64,000 nt of DNA, taken from NCBI RefSeq assembly GCF_002688565.1, contig NZ_CP024011.1, forward strand, positions 744,001-808,000, in the 5' to 3' direction. Shown piece by piece: positions 19,745 to 29,267 of this stretch. The position numbers were made by a program, and so were the translations under genes. Origin of the DNA: Acinetobacter sp. LoGeW2-3. Its GTDB lineage: Bacteria; Pseudomonadota; Gammaproteobacteria; Pseudomonadales; Moraxellaceae. The first letter of the stretch is position 1; each line of letters starts with the position of its first letter. Below the pieces are notes generated by a model, which worked only from the letters and a program-made list of their open reading frames with translations, was not told the DNA's origin and did not search any database.

Positions 19745-21813
19745 TGTCTAAACATACAGTTTTATTTGAACTTGGCTGTGAAGAACTTCCACCAAAAAGC
19801 CTGAAAAAATTACGTGATGCTTTAAAAGCTGAAACTGAAAAAGGCTTAAAAGATGCAGGTCTGGCTTTCGACGTAATCGAAGCCTATGCAGCACCGCGTC
19901 GTCTGGCACTTAAAATCGTAAACGTTGATGCTGCTCAGGCTGATACGCAAAAACGCTTTGACGGTCCTGCTGTTCAAGCCGCTTATGATGCTGAAGGCAA
20001 ACCGACTAAAGCGCTTGAAGGCTTTATGCGTGGTCAAGGTATCACTGTGGATCAAGTATCAACTTTCCAAGCCGGTAAAGTTGAGAAAGTGTGTTACTTA
20101 AAAGATGTTAAAGGTCAAAGCCTGGACGTATTACTGCCACAAATTTTACAGCACGCTTTAGATCAGCTTCCAATTGCAAAACGCATGCGTTCTGCAGCAA
20201 GCCGTACTGAATTCGTACGTCCAGTAAAATGGGTTGTGTTGTTAAAAGACAACGACGTGATCGATGCAACGATTCAGGATCATAAAGCAGGTAACGTAAC
20301 TTATGGTCACCGTTTCCATGCACCTGAAGCGATTATTCTGGCAAATGCAGATGCTTACCTTGATGCCCTTCGCGCTGCGAAAGTGGTTGCTTCTTTTGAA
20401 GAACGTCAAGCGATCATCGATCAGCAAGTAAAAGCGCTGGCGGATGAAGTGAATGCGATTGCAATTGTCCCTGCTGATCTTCGTGACGAGGTAACTGCAC
20501 TGGTTGAATGGCCGGTTGCACTTCGTGCCAGCTTCGAAGAGCGCTTCCTTGCAGTTCCTCAAGAAGCACTGATCACGACGATGCAGGATAACCAGAAGTA
20601 TTTCTGCTTGGTAAACGCTGAAAATAAATTACAGCCTTACTTCATTACTGTTTCAAACATTGAGTCTAAAGATCCAACTCAAATTATTGAAGGTAACGAG
20701 AAAGTGGTTCGCCCACGTCTGTCGGATGCCGAGTTCTTCTTCCTTCAAGATCAGAAACAACCGCTTGCGTCTCGTAAAGAGAAACTGGCAAATATGGTAT
20801 TCCAGGCACAACTGGGCACTTTATGGAACAAGTCTGAACGTATTGCCAAACTGGCTGTAGCGCTTGCGCCTATTACTGGTGCAAAAGCAGAAGATGCTGA
20901 AAAAGCTGCTCTTCTTGCGAAATGTGACTTAACTTCTGAGCTAGTGGGTGAATTCCCAGAACTTCAAGGGATCGCGGGTACTTACTACGCACGTCTTGAA
21001 GGTGAAAATTTTGAAGTGGCTGAAGCTTTAGGTGAGCAATACCTGCCTAAATTCGCGGGTGACGTTCTGCCTAAAACAAAAACTGGTACAACGATTGCGC
21101 TTGCGGATCGTCTAGATACTTTAACTGGTATTTTCGGTATTGGTCAGGCACCTACAGGTTCTAAAGACCCATTTGCACTACGTCGTTCTGCAATTGGTAT
21201 TCTGCGTCTAGTGACTGAAAATGAACTGGATGTATCGATCGAAGACCTGATCAAGCTGGCTTTGGCTGCTTATGGCGATGTATTGAAAGACCACGACAAG
21301 ACTTTGGCGGATGCAGTTGCATTCCTGGAAGGTCGTTACCGTGCGAAATACGAAGACCAAGGCGTTGATGTTGACGTGATTCAAGCGGTTCAAGCGCTGT
21401 CACCAAAATCACCGCTTGATTTTGACAAACGCGTAAATGCGGTAAATCACTTCCGTGCATTGCCTGAAGCTGCTGCGCTTGCTGCTGCGAACAAGCGTGT
21501 TGCCAACATCCTTGCGAAAGAAGCAGCACCTGAAGGTACTGTGGTTGAAGCAAATCTGGTTGAAGATGCTGAAAAAGCATTATTCTCTGAACTTGCGAAA
21601 ATCGCGCCAGTGGTTGAGCCGTTATTTGCTTCTAAAGATTACACTGCTGCATTGTCTGCATTGGCTGCTCTTCGTGCGCCAGTCGATGCGTTCTTTGAGG
21701 GTGTAATGGTCATGGCTGATGATGCTAACCTGAAAGCGAACCGTTTACGTCTGCTTGCTCAGTTACGTGATCTATTCACTAAAGTTGCAGATATTTCAGT
21801 GCTTCAACACTGA
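19744..21813 (+). CDS. glyS: Glycyl-tRNA synthetase beta subunit
   Basis: 689 residues, the usual length. It starts [17 protein letters not shown], the family N-terminus, and contains [14 protein letters not shown], the [16 protein letters not shown] HD-type block [16 protein letters not shown] near 455, [14 protein letters not shown], and a C-terminal helical anticodon-binding part ([19 protein letters not shown]). The beta subunit binds tRNA-Gly and supports the alpha dimer. Terminated by the hairpin at 21838. Confidence 0.97.
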   Translation: MSKHTVLFELGCEELPPKSLKKLRDALKAETEKGLKDAGLAFDVIEAYAAPRRLALKIVNVDAAQADTQKRFDGPAVQAAYDAEGKPTKALEGFMRGQGITVDQVSTFQAGKVEKVCYLKDVKGQSLDVLLPQILQHALDQLPIAKRMRSAASRTEFVRPVKWVVLLKDNDVIDATIQDHKAGNVTYGHRFHAPEAIILANADAYLDALRAAKVVASFEERQAIIDQQVKALADEVNAIAIVPADLRDEVTALVEWPVALRASFEERFLAVPQEALITTMQDNQKYFCLVNAENKLQPYFITVSNIESKDPTQIIEGNEKVVRPRLSDAEFFFLQDQKQPLASRKEKLANMVFQAQLGTLWNKSERIAKLAVALAPITGAKAEDAEKAALLAKCDLTSELVGEFPELQGIAGTYYARLEGENFEVAEALGEQYLPKFAGDVLPKTKTGTTIALADRLDTLTGIFGIGQAPTGSKDPFALRRSAIGILRLVTENELDVSIEDLIKLALAAYGDVLKDHDKTLADAVAFLEGRYRAKYEDQGVDVDVIQAVQALSPKSPLDFDKRVNAVNHFRALPEAAALAAANKRVANILAKEAAPEGTVVEANLVEDAEKALFSELAKIAPVVEPLFASKDYTAALSALAALRAPVDAFFEGVMVMADDANLKANRLRLLAQLRDLFTKVADISVLQH

Positions 21814-21837
21814 GTGTTAATTGCTTGAAATTTAAAC

Positions 21838-21872
21838 AAAACCCCGCTATAAATTAGTGGGGTTTTCTTTTT
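21838..21872 (+). terminator. Rho-independent terminator of glyQS
   Basis: AAAACCCC/GGGGTTTT stem with a 15-nt interior containing CTAT/ATTAG, followed by a T-rich tail. Confidence 0.9.
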
Positions 21873-21881
21873 AAAAATCAT

Positions 21882-22751
21882 ATGAAAAAAATTAATAAAT
21901 CTTGCCTAATATGTTTCTCAAATAACAACAATATACGACAGGCTATTATAAACTTAAGGTTTGTCCTTGAATCTATCGAAGAATTAGAACATATAGCTCT
22001 TTGGTCAAGGCTAGCCTCAGCATTAACAGATATCAAATTTGACAGTTATGAACATCAAGAACTAGAAACTTATCTATGCGATCTATATGAATTCAACAGA
22101 GAAGATGATGAATATTATGAAAAGTATATGCTGGAACTTACACGCTTCATGTATTTATATAACATTCTAGAATACATAGCTCCTAAAAAAGGAAATCAAT
22201 ATCAACCTGACATACCTAAGTTCAGAAATAATATAGAAAAATACTCAATAGATAGCTATCCAATATATACGGAAAAATATTGTGAAAAATACATAGCTGT
22301 TATAAAAAGAGGATTACAGCTAAATTACTTAAACGATCAAAAGATTGAAAAATTTATTAATAACAAGGAAGCCTCAAATCATGTATCAACATCTTTTTAT
22401 CTTTTGACAAATATTAGAAACTTATTAGCTCATGGTAGAATAAAAGTAGTTCCCAATCCGGATTTTACAGGAGATCATGAAGAAGCCTTATACTTTTCAA
22501 CTCTCTTTAGAGCTTCTACAATTATTGTAGTCATTTATATTCAATTATATATTTTAAATAATTATAAAAAATTTAATTCAGAGCATATTATTGCTTACCG
22601 CTCTGATTATGACATTTTTCCATTAGATGAAAAATTTATAAGTCTGATTAAGACTAATCATTTACTATCAAATTCTCCCCTAATAAGTTTAGGGATTCTT
22701 GAAGAAGAAAATATTTTTGATGAAGTGAATCACTATTTAGTAACTCAGTAA
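21882..22751 (+). CDS. AT-rich hypothetical protein with HEPN-like R-X4-H motif
   Basis: 289 residues, unrecognised. The coding sequence is much richer in A and T than glyS before it and the lipoprotein after it, and codon use is shifted to A/T endings, which suggests recent transfer. The protein is predicted mostly helical. Near the C-terminal third, LLTNIRNLLAHGRI (R179 and H184) has the R-X4-H pattern with a following glycine, as in HEPN domains, many of which are RNases in toxin-antitoxin and antiphage systems. A hydrophobic helix follows (about 210-235). There is no recognisable antitoxin partner next to it. The start is 10 bp after the glyS terminator and has no good ribosome-binding site, so the start is uncertain. 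Confidence 0.7.
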   Translation: MKKINKSCLICFSNNNNIRQAIINLRFVLESIEELEHIALWSRLASALTDIKFDSYEHQELETYLCDLYEFNREDDEYYEKYMLELTRFMYLYNILEYIAPKKGNQYQPDIPKFRNNIEKYSIDSYPIYTEKYCEKYIAVIKRGLQLNYLNDQKIEKFINNKEASNHVSTSFYLLTNIRNLLAHGRIKVVPNPDFTGDHEEALYFSTLFRASTIIVVIYIQLYILNNYKKFNSEHIIAYRSDYDIFPLDEKFISLIKTNHLLSNSPLISLGILEEENIFDEVNHYLVTQ

Positions 22752-22839
22752 TGAGTCTAATACTAGAATCAATTGCTATAGGCATATCCCTATATATTTC
22801 ATATACTCCCCCTAACAACACTCTACAAGAAAGAAGCAC

Positions 22840-23229
22840 ATGAAATTTCAAACTCTTATGATGGCAACTCTTGCGGGTATCGCAATTACAGCATGTACAT
22901 CTCAGCCAACGATTCCACAACTAGAACTTGGGGTATTACAAGAAGTTCAAAACCTTGAGGTTTACCCTGAAACGACGAACAACAGCGCAAAACTGACTAA
23001 ATTCATGGACAAATGCGTCATCGAATTTAGAGGTCAGCTTGAAAGCAGCCGTGTCATCGAACAATGGTCATTCAAAGGCTTAACCCTGATTGATGCAGGC
23101 TCAGCAACTTTCCAGCGTGACAACACCAGCACTGCACAGAAATTTGACCTGCACAGTGAAACCGCTCAAAAGAATTTCCTGGCACTGCGTAACCACTTTG
23201 CCAAAGAAGCGATCGAACAGTGTAACTAA
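22840..23229 (+). CDS. Hypothetical lipoprotein
   Basis: 129 residues. Signal peptide MKFQTLMMATLAGIAITAC with the lipobox ITAC at about 16-19 and the cysteine followed by TSQP, so a lipid-anchored envelope protein. The mature part has no domain I can name; two further cysteines (near 49 and 128) could form a disulfide. A ribosome-binding site AAGAAG lies 8 bp before the ATG. Codon use returns to the chromosomal norm. Confidence 0.75.
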   Translation: MKFQTLMMATLAGIAITACTSQPTIPQLELGVLQEVQNLEVYPETTNNSAKLTKFMDKCVIEFRGQLESSRVIEQWSFKGLTLIDAGSATFQRDNTSTAQKFDLHSETAQKNFLALRNHFAKEAIEQCN

Positions 23230-23455
23230 GCACCCCGCCCTGTATTTACATCAAATATGGGGCAGCTTCTCTTTCAAATGATCTCTACATAAAACTCCTC
23301 CCTTTCTTATTATCAAAATCAGCCAAGTTCACTTCCCTCTTTCTCGTATCAGTTAAGTGAATCGCACAGAAAATTCATTGTTTTTACATCTCCTTCCATT
23401 ACACTGAAAAACAGCATTAAAGACCGTTATCTCACTCTGCGAGGTCGATCCCCCT

Positions 23456-23965
23456 ATGACCATGAAAACAACGACGATGAAAAAAACCAAGATTCTTAGT
23501 ACCGCATTATTAATGTGTGCGCCTATTTTTATGCAAACTGTGCAAGCCAGTGAAATCCAGCAGCAAGATGTAAAACCACCGATTGCACCTTATGGTGACA
23601 ATCCAAACCTGTTACACGTATTTGCTTATAAAACCCAACAGGGCGTAATCAATACCGCTGAAAAAGTGGGGGCAGCGGCAGAAAAAGGTGTCGCAAAAGT
23701 AAAACCGAAAGTTGATCGTGCTTGGGGCAATACCAAATCCACCGCAGCGACAACCATTGAAAAAGTAGACCAGACTGCCACTCAAGCGGCACAACAAACA
23801 GGTCAGAAAATTCAGCAGACCAAAGACGTTTGGCTCGGTAATCCACAACAGCCCGTCCCGATTGAGCAACAACCTTTAAGCCAGTCCTCAACAGCAACGC
23901 AAAGTACTACACCACAATCTAGCTCAGGTGGTGCGACCAGTTATGCAGTGACTGATGATCTGTAA
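23456..23965 (+). CDS. Hypothetical secreted protein
   Basis: 169 residues. After MTMKTTTMKKTK comes a signal peptide ending in QTVQASEIQQQ, so the mature protein is probably periplasmic. It is low-complexity: a KVGAAAEKGVAKVKPKVDRAWGN stretch and repeated KxxQTATQAAQQTGQKIQQ heptad-like helices suggest an amphipathic coiled structure, with a Ser/Thr/Gln-rich C-terminus. No family recognised. A nearer ATG (23477, MKKTKIL) is an equally possible start. Followed by a terminator at 23989. Confidence 0.7.
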   Translation: MTMKTTTMKKTKILSTALLMCAPIFMQTVQASEIQQQDVKPPIAPYGDNPNLLHVFAYKTQQGVINTAEKVGAAAEKGVAKVKPKVDRAWGNTKSTAATTIEKVDQTATQAAQQTGQKIQQTKDVWLGNPQQPVPIEQQPLSQSSTATQSTTPQSSSGGATSYAVTDDL

Positions 23966-23988
23966 AAGCTGTAGAAAAGTTTCGATTT

Positions 23989-24012
23989 AAAAGCCCCCTA
24001 TGGGGCTTTTTG
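23989..24012 (+). terminator. Rho-independent terminator
   Basis: AAAAGCCCC / GGGGCTTTT hairpin followed by T's, 24 bp after the preceding stop codon. Confidence 0.92.
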
Positions 24013-24083
24013 TTTAGTAGCATTGAACATCGGGGAGGCATTATTTAGACTGATATCAGGCGCTCCAAAAGAAGATTATAAAA

Positions 24084-24602
24084 ATGAAAAAAATTCTCCT
24101 CAGCTTTATAGTTGGCATTCTGTGCGGTGTCGCAATCCTGTACATCGTTTTACTGGTTTCTGGTGAAACGGTCACTTCTATTGCGGGAATTGATGATGAA
24201 TTATCTCCTATCCCTAGCCTTTCTACTTCCAATCGATATACTCATAAAGCAGAAGGCCAAAAAATTCAGCATATTGAATATCTGGAGGAAGATGAATTTA
24301 AATCTACTGAAGGTAATAAAGCTGATCTCTATCAGTTACCAGGTATGTGTAAGTTAACGATTGGTATCTATGGAGAAACTATTTATAGCTCACGCACTGC
24401 TTACTTTCATGAAAATCGCTTAATTTACATGTTTGAAACCGACTATCGAACTTCTTATGGTCAATTCCCCGACCAGAAAATACCTGAGTCCAAACGTATT
24501 TATCAAGAAGTAGTATTCAATCCAAATTCCCAACTTGTACAAGATGAATTTTCTAAACTATTGTCCAAGTACATTACCCAAGAAAACCAAAAAAAATGCT
24601 GA
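24084..24602 (+). CDS. Hypothetical protein with N-terminal membrane anchor
   Basis: 172 residues. MKKILLSFIVGILCGVAILYIVLL forms one membrane segment; the rest is predicted to lie in the periplasm. A region rich in charged and aromatic residues follows, with no recognised domain and a cysteine pair (near 93 and the last residue). The stop codon lies within the terminator stem at 24591-24624. Confidence 0.7.
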   Translation: MKKILLSFIVGILCGVAILYIVLLVSGETVTSIAGIDDELSPIPSLSTSNRYTHKAEGQKIQHIEYLEEDEFKSTEGNKADLYQLPGMCKLTIGIYGETIYSSRTAYFHENRLIYMFETDYRTSYGQFPDQKIPESKRIYQEVVFNPNSQLVQDEFSKLLSKYITQENQKKC

Positions 24603-24624
24603 TCAAACTCGATCAGCATTTTTG
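24591..24624. terminator. Terminator overlapping the stop codon
   Basis: ATGCTGATC/GATCAGCAT with a 6-nt loop, flanked by A's and T's, so usable from both convergent genes. Confidence 0.9.
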
Positions 24625-24641
24625 TTTCTAATAAATAGGTT

Positions 24642-25622
24642 TTAATTCACCTGACGGATGGGCTGACCTGTCTGAAAGGCTTTTACATTTTCCACCATCT
24701 GATCCACGATGCGCTGGCGGGCATCGACACTGCCCCAGGCATTGTGCGGTGTCACAATCAGATTCGGAATGTTTGGATCAAGCAGGACATTACCGTCTTT
24801 TGGCGGTTCTACTGTCAGTACATCGGTAGCAGCACCCGCGATTTTTCCTTCACGTAATGCTTGAGCTAATGCTGCTTCATTGACAATACCGCCGCGAGCA
24901 CAGTTAATCAGGAAAGCGCTTGATTTCATTGTTTCTAATTCAGCATGGCTGATCAGGTCACGAGTTTCTTCAGTTAAAGGGCAATGTAGGCTTAGGAAAT
25001 CGACCTGTGGCAATAGCTCCGCGAAGGGTACACGAGAAGCATCACCTGAACGGTTCGGCAATGATCCGATAATGACGTTCATGCTAAAAGCTTCAGCCAG
25101 TTTCGCCACAGCTTTACCCAATTCGCCATAACCAACAATGCCGAGGGTCTTGCCAGAGAGTTCTACAATCGGCGCATCCAGCAGGCAGAATTGAGTGGCT
25201 TTTTGCCATTCGCCTTGTTGTACTTTTTGCTGATAAGATAGAAAAGATGTCGCCAGATTGAGCATTAACATGAGAGTATGTTGCGCGACAGCGGAAGTGC
25301 CATAAGCCTGACAGTTACACACCACAATATCGCGTGCTTTGGCTGCTGCTAGATCGACATTATTGGTGCCTGTGGCCGAGATTAAAATCAGTTTCAGTTG
25401 AGGGCATTGCTGAATGATTTCGGCATTCACCATAACTTTGTTGGTGATGATGACATCGACATCCTGAACCCGTGCCAAAAGTTCAGCCGCAGAAGTTGCA
25501 GGATATAATATTAGCTCATCAAATAAGCCATGCAGCGCCTGAAAGTCAAGATCCTGTTGATCCAGAGAAGCATAATCCAAATATACGGCTTTCACGGCCT
25601 GACCCTCAATCTTGTTAGACAA
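24642..25622 (-). CDS. D-isomer-specific 2-hydroxyacid dehydrogenase
   Basis: NAD(P)H-dependent reduction of a 2-oxoacid to a D-2-hydroxyacid. 326 residues with the flavodoxin-like substrate domain, then the Rossmann motif GKTLGIVGYGELGKAVAKLA near 150, the catalytic arginine in LINCARGGIVNE (near 240), the glutamate in DVLTVEPPK and the histidine in VTPHNAWGS. The pattern is closest to hydroxypyruvate reductase/glycerate dehydrogenase (HprA-type) members, but formate dehydrogenase-like and lactate-type activities cannot be excluded. Monocistronic on the minus strand, convergent with the preceding gene. Confidence 0.88.
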   Translation of the reverse strand: MSNKIEGQAVKAVYLDYASLDQQDLDFQALHGLFDELILYPATSAAELLARVQDVDVIITNKVMVNAEIIQQCPQLKLILISATGTNNVDLAAAKARDIVVCNCQAYGTSAVAQHTLMLMLNLATSFLSYQQKVQQGEWQKATQFCLLDAPIVELSGKTLGIVGYGELGKAVAKLAEAFSMNVIIGSLPNRSGDASRVPFAELLPQVDFLSLHCPLTEETRDLISHAELETMKSSAFLINCARGGIVNEAALAQALREGKIAGAATDVLTVEPPKDGNVLLDPNIPNLIVTPHNAWGSVDARQRIVDQMVENVKAFQTGQPIRQVN

Positions 25623-25689
25623 TTATCCTGTCATTTAAAACAAGTCATTCAGGGTTTTCAACCGTTTTTTAGACTTTATCCTGCCTTGC

Positions 25690-25887
25690 TTAATCGAGTG
25701 GTTTATCCAGATGGCGACGTACGGAATGACGAATTTTATAAACAATATAAACAGTCAGAATCATCAAAAATACGATGGTTGCACTCAGGAAAATAATTGT
25801 TGGGTGTACGGCGTCTTTGGCGAATGCCACATTAGGAAGACCCAAAGTCAGCATTAAAAATATGGTGGCGAACTGTGTAGATTGCAT
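25690..25887 (-). CDS. Small membrane protein, unknown
   Basis: 65 residues from the ATG at 25887, with AAGGGGG upstream. A hydrophobic N-terminus ending in VAFAKDAVHP looks like a cleavable signal peptide, then one membrane segment (IIFLSATIVFLMILTVYIVYKI) and a basic tail. Not recognised. The longer open frame to 25941 lacks a ribosome-binding site. Confidence 0.55.
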   Translation of the reverse strand: MQSTQFATIFLMLTLGLPNVAFAKDAVHPTIIFLSATIVFLMILTVYIVYKIRHSVRRHLDKPLD

Positions 25888-26009
25888 AAGATGTACCCCC
25901 TTCTCACGAAAACGATCGCGTGCGGCAAGAAGAAAACCCATACCGCATAACTACATCTTATGCCGCCAAAATAATAAGTCAAGTCATTGTTTTTTAGTGT
26001 TATTTCAAG

Positions 26010-27281
26010 TTAATTTGCTTCACTACGTGTCACAAAGTGCGTATTTTTGTCACTGTCGTCAACAAAAGCTGCTGCACCGTATTCATCAGTTTTGAGACTC
26101 AGTTCCTTATAACTGAACATATAGAAATCTGGATAACGTTTCATCAGAATTGGATGCATGCCGACTGAAAGTGGCTCCTGCTCTTTCACCAGTTTCATCA
26201 TATGACGGTCATTCATCACCACCAGATAACGTTCGTCATTCAGGCTGATGGTCAGCAAACCATTGCCACGTGCATAGATCGGAATCAGGAATTTATGGTT
26301 TAGTGCAATCGCCTGATCAGCATAGCTTTCAATCTTGTTGCTGATGACATTAAACACCAGACCATGCCCATAGATATCCAGCAGGATCTGACGGTTTTCT
26401 TGCGGCAGATTGACCTGAATACCCAGTTTCATCAGGTCATGCTGATCAACCTGTTTATTGCTGAGTAACTCACGCAGAATGGTCTGTTTCTGGTTGGCAT
26501 CAAAGAACTGTGAATCCAGTTGCAGATCATTATTTTTCAGGATACGCCCCAAAGCCATACGATGGCGTGGCAACAGGTTCTCAATCACCTTACGGTAATA
26601 GAATTTGCTGTTCTTTTTGACCCGGCGCATTTTCTGATAAAAATAGCTGGCATCAAATTCATGCAACAGGAAGTCATTCACCAGTTCCGAGCTTGCCAAT
26701 ACAGCAATGGCATCATGATTGGTAAAGGCCAGATGCAATACATAATGTGGCGGTAGTACTTCGCGGAGCTTATGGTAATGTGCACGATCTTGAGGATAGT
26801 GCGGATCATAAATAATGATGTATTCACGATCTTCACTGACATCTGCCGTAGTAATGCGCATCTCGCCATTCAGATCGGGCTGATAGAACATGTTATAGCG
26901 CGCGTCTTTCACATCTTCCGGATCAATCGAATATTGCGGCACCATGGCCACGGCGCGCTGCACATCCAAAGCATTGGAATACTTAATTGCCGCATAACCG
27001 CCCATTGAACCGCCATAGGCAATACGCTGCTCAAATGGTGTAATCAGCTCAGCAATCGCTTCCAGCATGGCTTGCATAGAAGCTTGCGGAAACCAGGATT
27101 TGTCCTTCGGCATAATCCCGAGCACATTGAATTCAAACTTTTGCAGCGATTTCTCTGCATTGATGGTGGTTCCCTTGGCACGGGTAATCAGATCCCCGAA
27201 GGAGAAGATCAGTTCTGAAGATGAACCCGGCATAAAGATCGCGCGAATGTGCTCATCTTCAAAGACGATTTGTTTTTCCAT
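26010..27281 (-). CDS. Alpha/beta-hydrolase-fold protein with extra C-terminal domain
   Basis: 423 residues. The N-terminal half has the nucleophile elbow AYGGSMGGYAAIKY (serine near 92), an aspartate in YIIIYDPHYPQD near 156 and a histidine in LAFTNHDAIA near 185, a plausible catalytic triad. The oxyanion region FSFGDLI is also present. The C-terminal half (about 230-423) is not recognised; it has a helical segment and then a beta-rich part ending near the C-terminus. An esterase or acyl-transfer role is possible, but the substrate is unknown. The nearest neighbours do not help. It starts divergently from the methyltransferase gene. Confidence 0.7.
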   Translation of the reverse strand: MEKQIVFEDEHIRAIFMPGSSSELIFSFGDLITRAKGTTINAEKSLQKFEFNVLGIMPKDKSWFPQASMQAMLEAIAELITPFEQRIAYGGSMGGYAAIKYSNALDVQRAVAMVPQYSIDPEDVKDARYNMFYQPDLNGEMRITTADVSEDREYIIIYDPHYPQDRAHYHKLREVLPPHYVLHLAFTNHDAIAVLASSELVNDFLLHEFDASYFYQKMRRVKKNSKFYYRKVIENLLPRHRMALGRILKNNDLQLDSQFFDANQKQTILRELLSNKQVDQHDLMKLGIQVNLPQENRQILLDIYGHGLVFNVISNKIESYADQAIALNHKFLIPIYARGNGLLTISLNDERYLVVMNDRHMMKLVKEQEPLSVGMHPILMKRYPDFYMFSYKELSLKTDEYGAAAFVDDSDKNTHFVTRSEAN

Positions 27282-27394
27282 AACTTTCCCATGCCTGTAA
27301 AACGAACGCTTCCATTACAAATTCAATGGCGCAAAACGATGCAAAAATGAATATGCTATTTTATAGCGAAGACCAAGATTAAAAAGCGCAAAAT

Positions 27395-28177
27395 ATGACA
27401 CAATCATTGCATCCTGCTGCAAAACAAGGTTTTAGCAGCGCTGCTGAGCGCTATCAGCAGGTGCGCCCGAGTTATCCTGAAGCATTAGTGCCCTGGTTGC
27501 AACAGCAGCTTGCTTTATCTACGGATGCCCAGTTGCTGGATGTGGGTAGCGGTACCGGTAAATTCCTGCCCCAGCTGAAATTACTCAGTTCGCATATTCT
27601 GGCGGTTGATCCTGTCGCGGAGATGTTAACGCAACTCAAGCAGGTTCATCCAGACATTCCAACCCTGCAGGCGATGAGTGACGCCCTGCCGCTGGACAAT
27701 GCTTCGATGGATGCGGTGTTCTGCGCGCAATCTTTTCACTGGTTTGCCAATCTGAACAGTCTGAAGGAAATCCATCGGATACTGAAAGATCAAGGCTATC
27801 TAGTATTAATCTGGAACCAGCGTGATGTTAATGTCGACTGGGTTAAAGCGCTGGCAGATTTTATTCTACCTATGGAAGGCGATACCCCGCGTTATCATAG
27901 TGGTCAATGGCGTGAAGTATTTCAGCATCAGCAGTTGTTTAAACCCGTAGCAGAAACAACTTTACAGCAGATTCATTCAGGAACGGTGGAACAGGTCGTG
28001 TCCAAACGCCTACTCTCAACCAGCTTTATTGCTGCCCAGCCTGAAGATGTACAGCAGCAACTGAAATCTCAGTTTGAACAAATCGTGCAAGACTATACAG
28101 GCAAGCAGCCTGATGAACAGATTGACTTTCCCTATGTCACCCATGTCTATATCTTTCAAAAAATTCCAACGCTTTGA
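27395..28177 (+). CDS. Class I SAM-dependent methyltransferase
   Basis: 260 residues. Motif I is LLDVGSGTGKFLPQL near 47-61, the acidic residue after strand 2 lies in ILAVDPVAEML, and post-motif I has AMSDALPLDNASMDAVFCAQSFHWF near 93-117, the pattern of small-molecule methyltransferases of the UbiE/Tam type (family with FHWF). The N-terminus FSSAAERYQQVRPSYPEAL is typical of this subgroup. Substrate unknown. 24 bp upstream of the lipoprotein at 28201. Confidence 0.85.
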   Translation: MTQSLHPAAKQGFSSAAERYQQVRPSYPEALVPWLQQQLALSTDAQLLDVGSGTGKFLPQLKLLSSHILAVDPVAEMLTQLKQVHPDIPTLQAMSDALPLDNASMDAVFCAQSFHWFANLNSLKEIHRILKDQGYLVLIWNQRDVNVDWVKALADFILPMEGDTPRYHSGQWREVFQHQQLFKPVAETTLQQIHSGTVEQVVSKRLLSTSFIAAQPEDVQQQLKSQFEQIVQDYTGKQPDEQIDFPYVTHVYIFQKIPTL

Positions 28178-28200
28178 TAAAACTTTAACAGGACAGAACA

Positions 28201-28764
28201 ATGCCAAATATCCAGAACCTCAGCCGAATCACTTTACTTGCGTCCACCCTGTTGCTGGTGGCGTGTAATCAGAAAGATGCACCGAAGCAGGAAGCGACTC
28301 AACAAAATGAAGCAGCTGAAGAAATGATGAAGGAACTAAAAACACAGCCGGTGAAGAATTTTCCACAGACTGCGGATGATCAACATGACATTGCCGTACT
28401 GGATGATTTTGAACAGCGCCTGCAATCCTTAAATAATGATATCGAAGCCGAAACTGAGCGTATGCGTAAGGAAGGTAATCTGACTGAAGAATTTATGCTG
28501 GAACGTCAGCGTGACCATATCCAATCGGCACTGGCTTTATTAAAAAGTCTGGAACTGAAAACTGAACAGGGACGTTATATTCAGGGGCTGATCTATCAAT
28601 ACTGGGAACAGCAGCAAAAACTGCTGGGCACAGCTTCTTCAGACAAAGCTATTCAGCATGATGCCAAGGAAAATGTGAAGGGTTTAGGACAGTATCTGCA
28701 TGCTCAGGAACAACTAGAACACTGGCGTAATCAGTATTCAAAAACTCAGGCCAAAGCTCAGTAA
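28201..28764 (+). CDS. Hypothetical lipoprotein
   Basis: 187 residues with signal peptide and lipobox LLVAC (cysteine near 21), so a lipid-anchored envelope protein. The mature part is charged and helical, with EAAEEMMKELK and long Glu/Gln-rich helices, compatible with coiled coil. No family recognised. AGGACAGAAC precedes the ATG. It may be co-transcribed with the methyltransferase 24 bp upstream. Confidence 0.75.
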   Translation: MPNIQNLSRITLLASTLLLVACNQKDAPKQEATQQNEAAEEMMKELKTQPVKNFPQTADDQHDIAVLDDFEQRLQSLNNDIEAETERMRKEGNLTEEFMLERQRDHIQSALALLKSLELKTEQGRYIQGLIYQYWEQQQKLLGTASSDKAIQHDAKENVKGLGQYLHAQEQLEHWRNQYSKTQAKAQ

Positions 28765-28781
28765 GACTGATCTGTTTTTTA

Positions 28782-29192
28782 TTAGGGACGTTCATGATAT
28801 TGCGGCAGTGTGTCATGAATGTCATCCCACTCAGCTTTAAAACCGACATAGAAATGGCAAGTCAGTTGCTGCTCAATCGGGGTATCCAAACTACCAATAC
28901 GCAGGCGATAAACATCCGGCAGATCTGCTTTTACGCTATAAATCGGAGAACCGCATTCGCTACAGAAATTGCGGCTCACGCCAGTCGTAGTATTAAATGA
29001 CTTTAGCAATTGCTGTCCTTGCAGCAGATAAAAATCTGCTTTGGCAATCGGACTATTGGTGGCAAAGGCAGTACCGGTAGCTTTGCGGCAACGACGGCAG
29101 TGACATTGAATAATATCACCCAGCGGTCCACGAACTTCATACTGGATTCCACCGCATAGACAACTACCGCCATAATGATGTTGAGTCGACAT
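28782..29192 (-). CDS. GFA-family zinc protein
   Basis: 136 residues from the ATG at 29192. The zinc-binding pattern of the glutathione-dependent formaldehyde-activating (GFA)/CENP-V fold is complete: CLCGGIQYEV near 11, CHCRRCRKATGTAF near 32-45, and RNFCSECGSPIYS near 74-86. Despite the family name, most members have no shown formaldehyde activity, so the function is open. The longer frame adds only four residues (MFAD). Confidence 0.9.
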   Translation of the reverse strand: MSTQHHYGGSCLCGGIQYEVRGPLGDIIQCHCRRCRKATGTAFATNSPIAKADFYLLQGQQLLKSFNTTTGVSRNFCSECGSPIYSVKADLPDVYRLRIGSLDTPIEQQLTCHFYVGFKAEWDDIHDTLPQYHERP

Positions 29193-29267
29193 ATCAGCAA
29201 ACACCTTGTGAATGATTTTCGCTCAATATAGTCTAAAAAATTACTTACTGTGAATGTCTGAAATATC

